Part shown: in pieces, positions 13,655-13,860 of the stretch | Layout: the number at the start of each line of letters is the position of its first letter | Position numbering within the stretch: the first letter of the stretch is position 1 | Origin: an uncultured Megasphaera sp. | GTDB lineage: Bacteria > Bacillota > Negativicutes > Veillonellales > Megasphaeraceae | NCBI GenBank assembly: GCA_900554215.1 | Contig: USGG01000053.1 | Span: 1-13,860, forward strand | Direction of reading: 5' to 3' | Length of the DNA stretch: 13,860 bases | Made by a program: the position numbers and the translations under genes | Notes under the pieces: model-generated | The model's database searches: none | What the model was told of the DNA's origin: nothing | Seen by the model: the letters and a program-made list of their open reading frames with translations, nothing else

Positions 13655-13860
13655 TCCTCCGTTCGTAAAAGTGGGCACAGGCTTCTGCCCGATTTGGGGC
13701 ATTTGGCGGGGAGCCGGTGGACCGGCGACTAGCCAAATGCGATGCTGGCTCCTTCGTCGGCACAAGCTCCATATCCTTCGCTTCCGCGCAGAGCGCGAAA
13801 GCTCATCCATTCCGCTGCGCCTCCTCTCAAAATCGCAATCGCGTTGCTGGATTGCGATTT
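13655..13860. repeat. Structured, probably non-coding, repeat-like element
   Basis: About 200 bases rich in inverted repeats. The largest is a nested hairpin at 13699-13740: a 9-bp outer stem GCATTTGGC/GCCAAATGC around an inner CCGG-TGGA-CCGG stem. GAGC-N6-GCTC at 13792-13805 and the terminal inverted repeat listed next add more. Two minus-strand frames stay open across it, but neither resembles a known protein and there is no sensible start. Its composition resembles dispersed intergenic repeats, and its place at the window end fits a repeat boundary. Only one copy is in view, so repetitive status is inference. Confidence 0.45.
13830..13860. repeat. Inverted repeat at the window end
   Basis: AAATCGCAATC (13830-13840) and GATTGCGATTT (13850-13860) are perfect 11-bp arms around a 9-base loop. 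The arm may continue beyond the window, since 13829 is also A. On the minus strand a TTTT run follows, so it could be a small terminator for an upstream gene outside the window or one end of a repeat element. Confidence 0.6.

Noticed and set aside
13491..13772. Minus-strand 93-residue open frame through the structured element into the transketolase gene
   Set aside because: It runs out of frame over the conserved transketolase coding sequence and has a composition typical of repeat-derived open frames.
13652..13810. Upstream in-frame extension of the transketolase gene
   Set aside because: The extra 53 residues are arginine- and proline-rich, translate hairpin sequence, and lie upstream of a good GGAGG-ATG start.
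1..13860. CRISPR arrays, tRNA genes, insertion sequences, phage genes
   Set aside because: I saw no regularly spaced repeats, no tRNA-like cloverleaf and no transposase, integrase or phage protein in any frame.

Overview
The window reads as a stretch of a Gram-positive-lineage (Bacillota) anaerobe chromosome with roughly balanced GC. Pointers are strong AGGAGG-type ribosome sites, a SufCBDSU iron-sulfur operon using SufU, a SCIFF ranthipeptide precursor with its radical SAM maturase (a pair typical of Clostridia and relatives), and split-subunit transketolase. My best guess is Negativicutes (Megasphaera/Dialister-like), but the sequence alone does not prove it. Almost everything is on the minus strand; only one transporter gene is on the plus strand.

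Layout from left to right. 1-246: the start of a transcription unit leaving the window at base 1, with two consensus promoters in tandem and a boxB-like hairpin plus boxA-like motif, the signature of an rRNA operon leader; then the terminator of the suf operon. 247-5247: sufC-sufB-sufD-sufS-sufU (transcribed right to left), a complete Fe-S cluster assembly operon with a good promoter and a dyad overlapping its -35. 5436-7372: a ranthipeptide cassette made of promoter, a 46-residue SCIFF peptide gene (7172-7312), an internal hairpin, the radical SAM/SPASM maturase, a small two-helix membrane protein overlapping the maturase end, and a terminator. 7377-7772: a DUF2262-like protein of unknown function whose promoter lies inside the end of nth. 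7828-10118: a tight three-gene operon of ADP-ribosylglycohydrolase-family protein, LarE-type sulfur transferase and endonuclease III. 10255-11706: nicotinate phosphoribosyltransferase with a TTG start and its own terminator. 11891-12793 (+): an EamA/DMT transporter. 12842-13651: an N-terminally truncated or chimeric transketolase C-subunit, preceded by a highly structured non-coding element that runs to the window end.

How the parts relate. The SCIFF maturase carries a radical SAM cluster and SPASM cysteines, endonuclease III carries a 4Fe-4S cluster, and both sit upstream of a complete Suf machine, so the region has an Fe-S theme; a functional link is inference. The left end stops in an rRNA leader and the right end stops in a hairpin-rich, repeat-like element. 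This is how draft contigs usually end, so the window may be one whole contig and the unusual transketolase 5' end should be treated with caution.

The most interesting items are the SCIFF gene with its accompanying small membrane protein, the abrupt change of homology in the transketolase gene, and the paired promoters and operator-like dyad around the suf operon.
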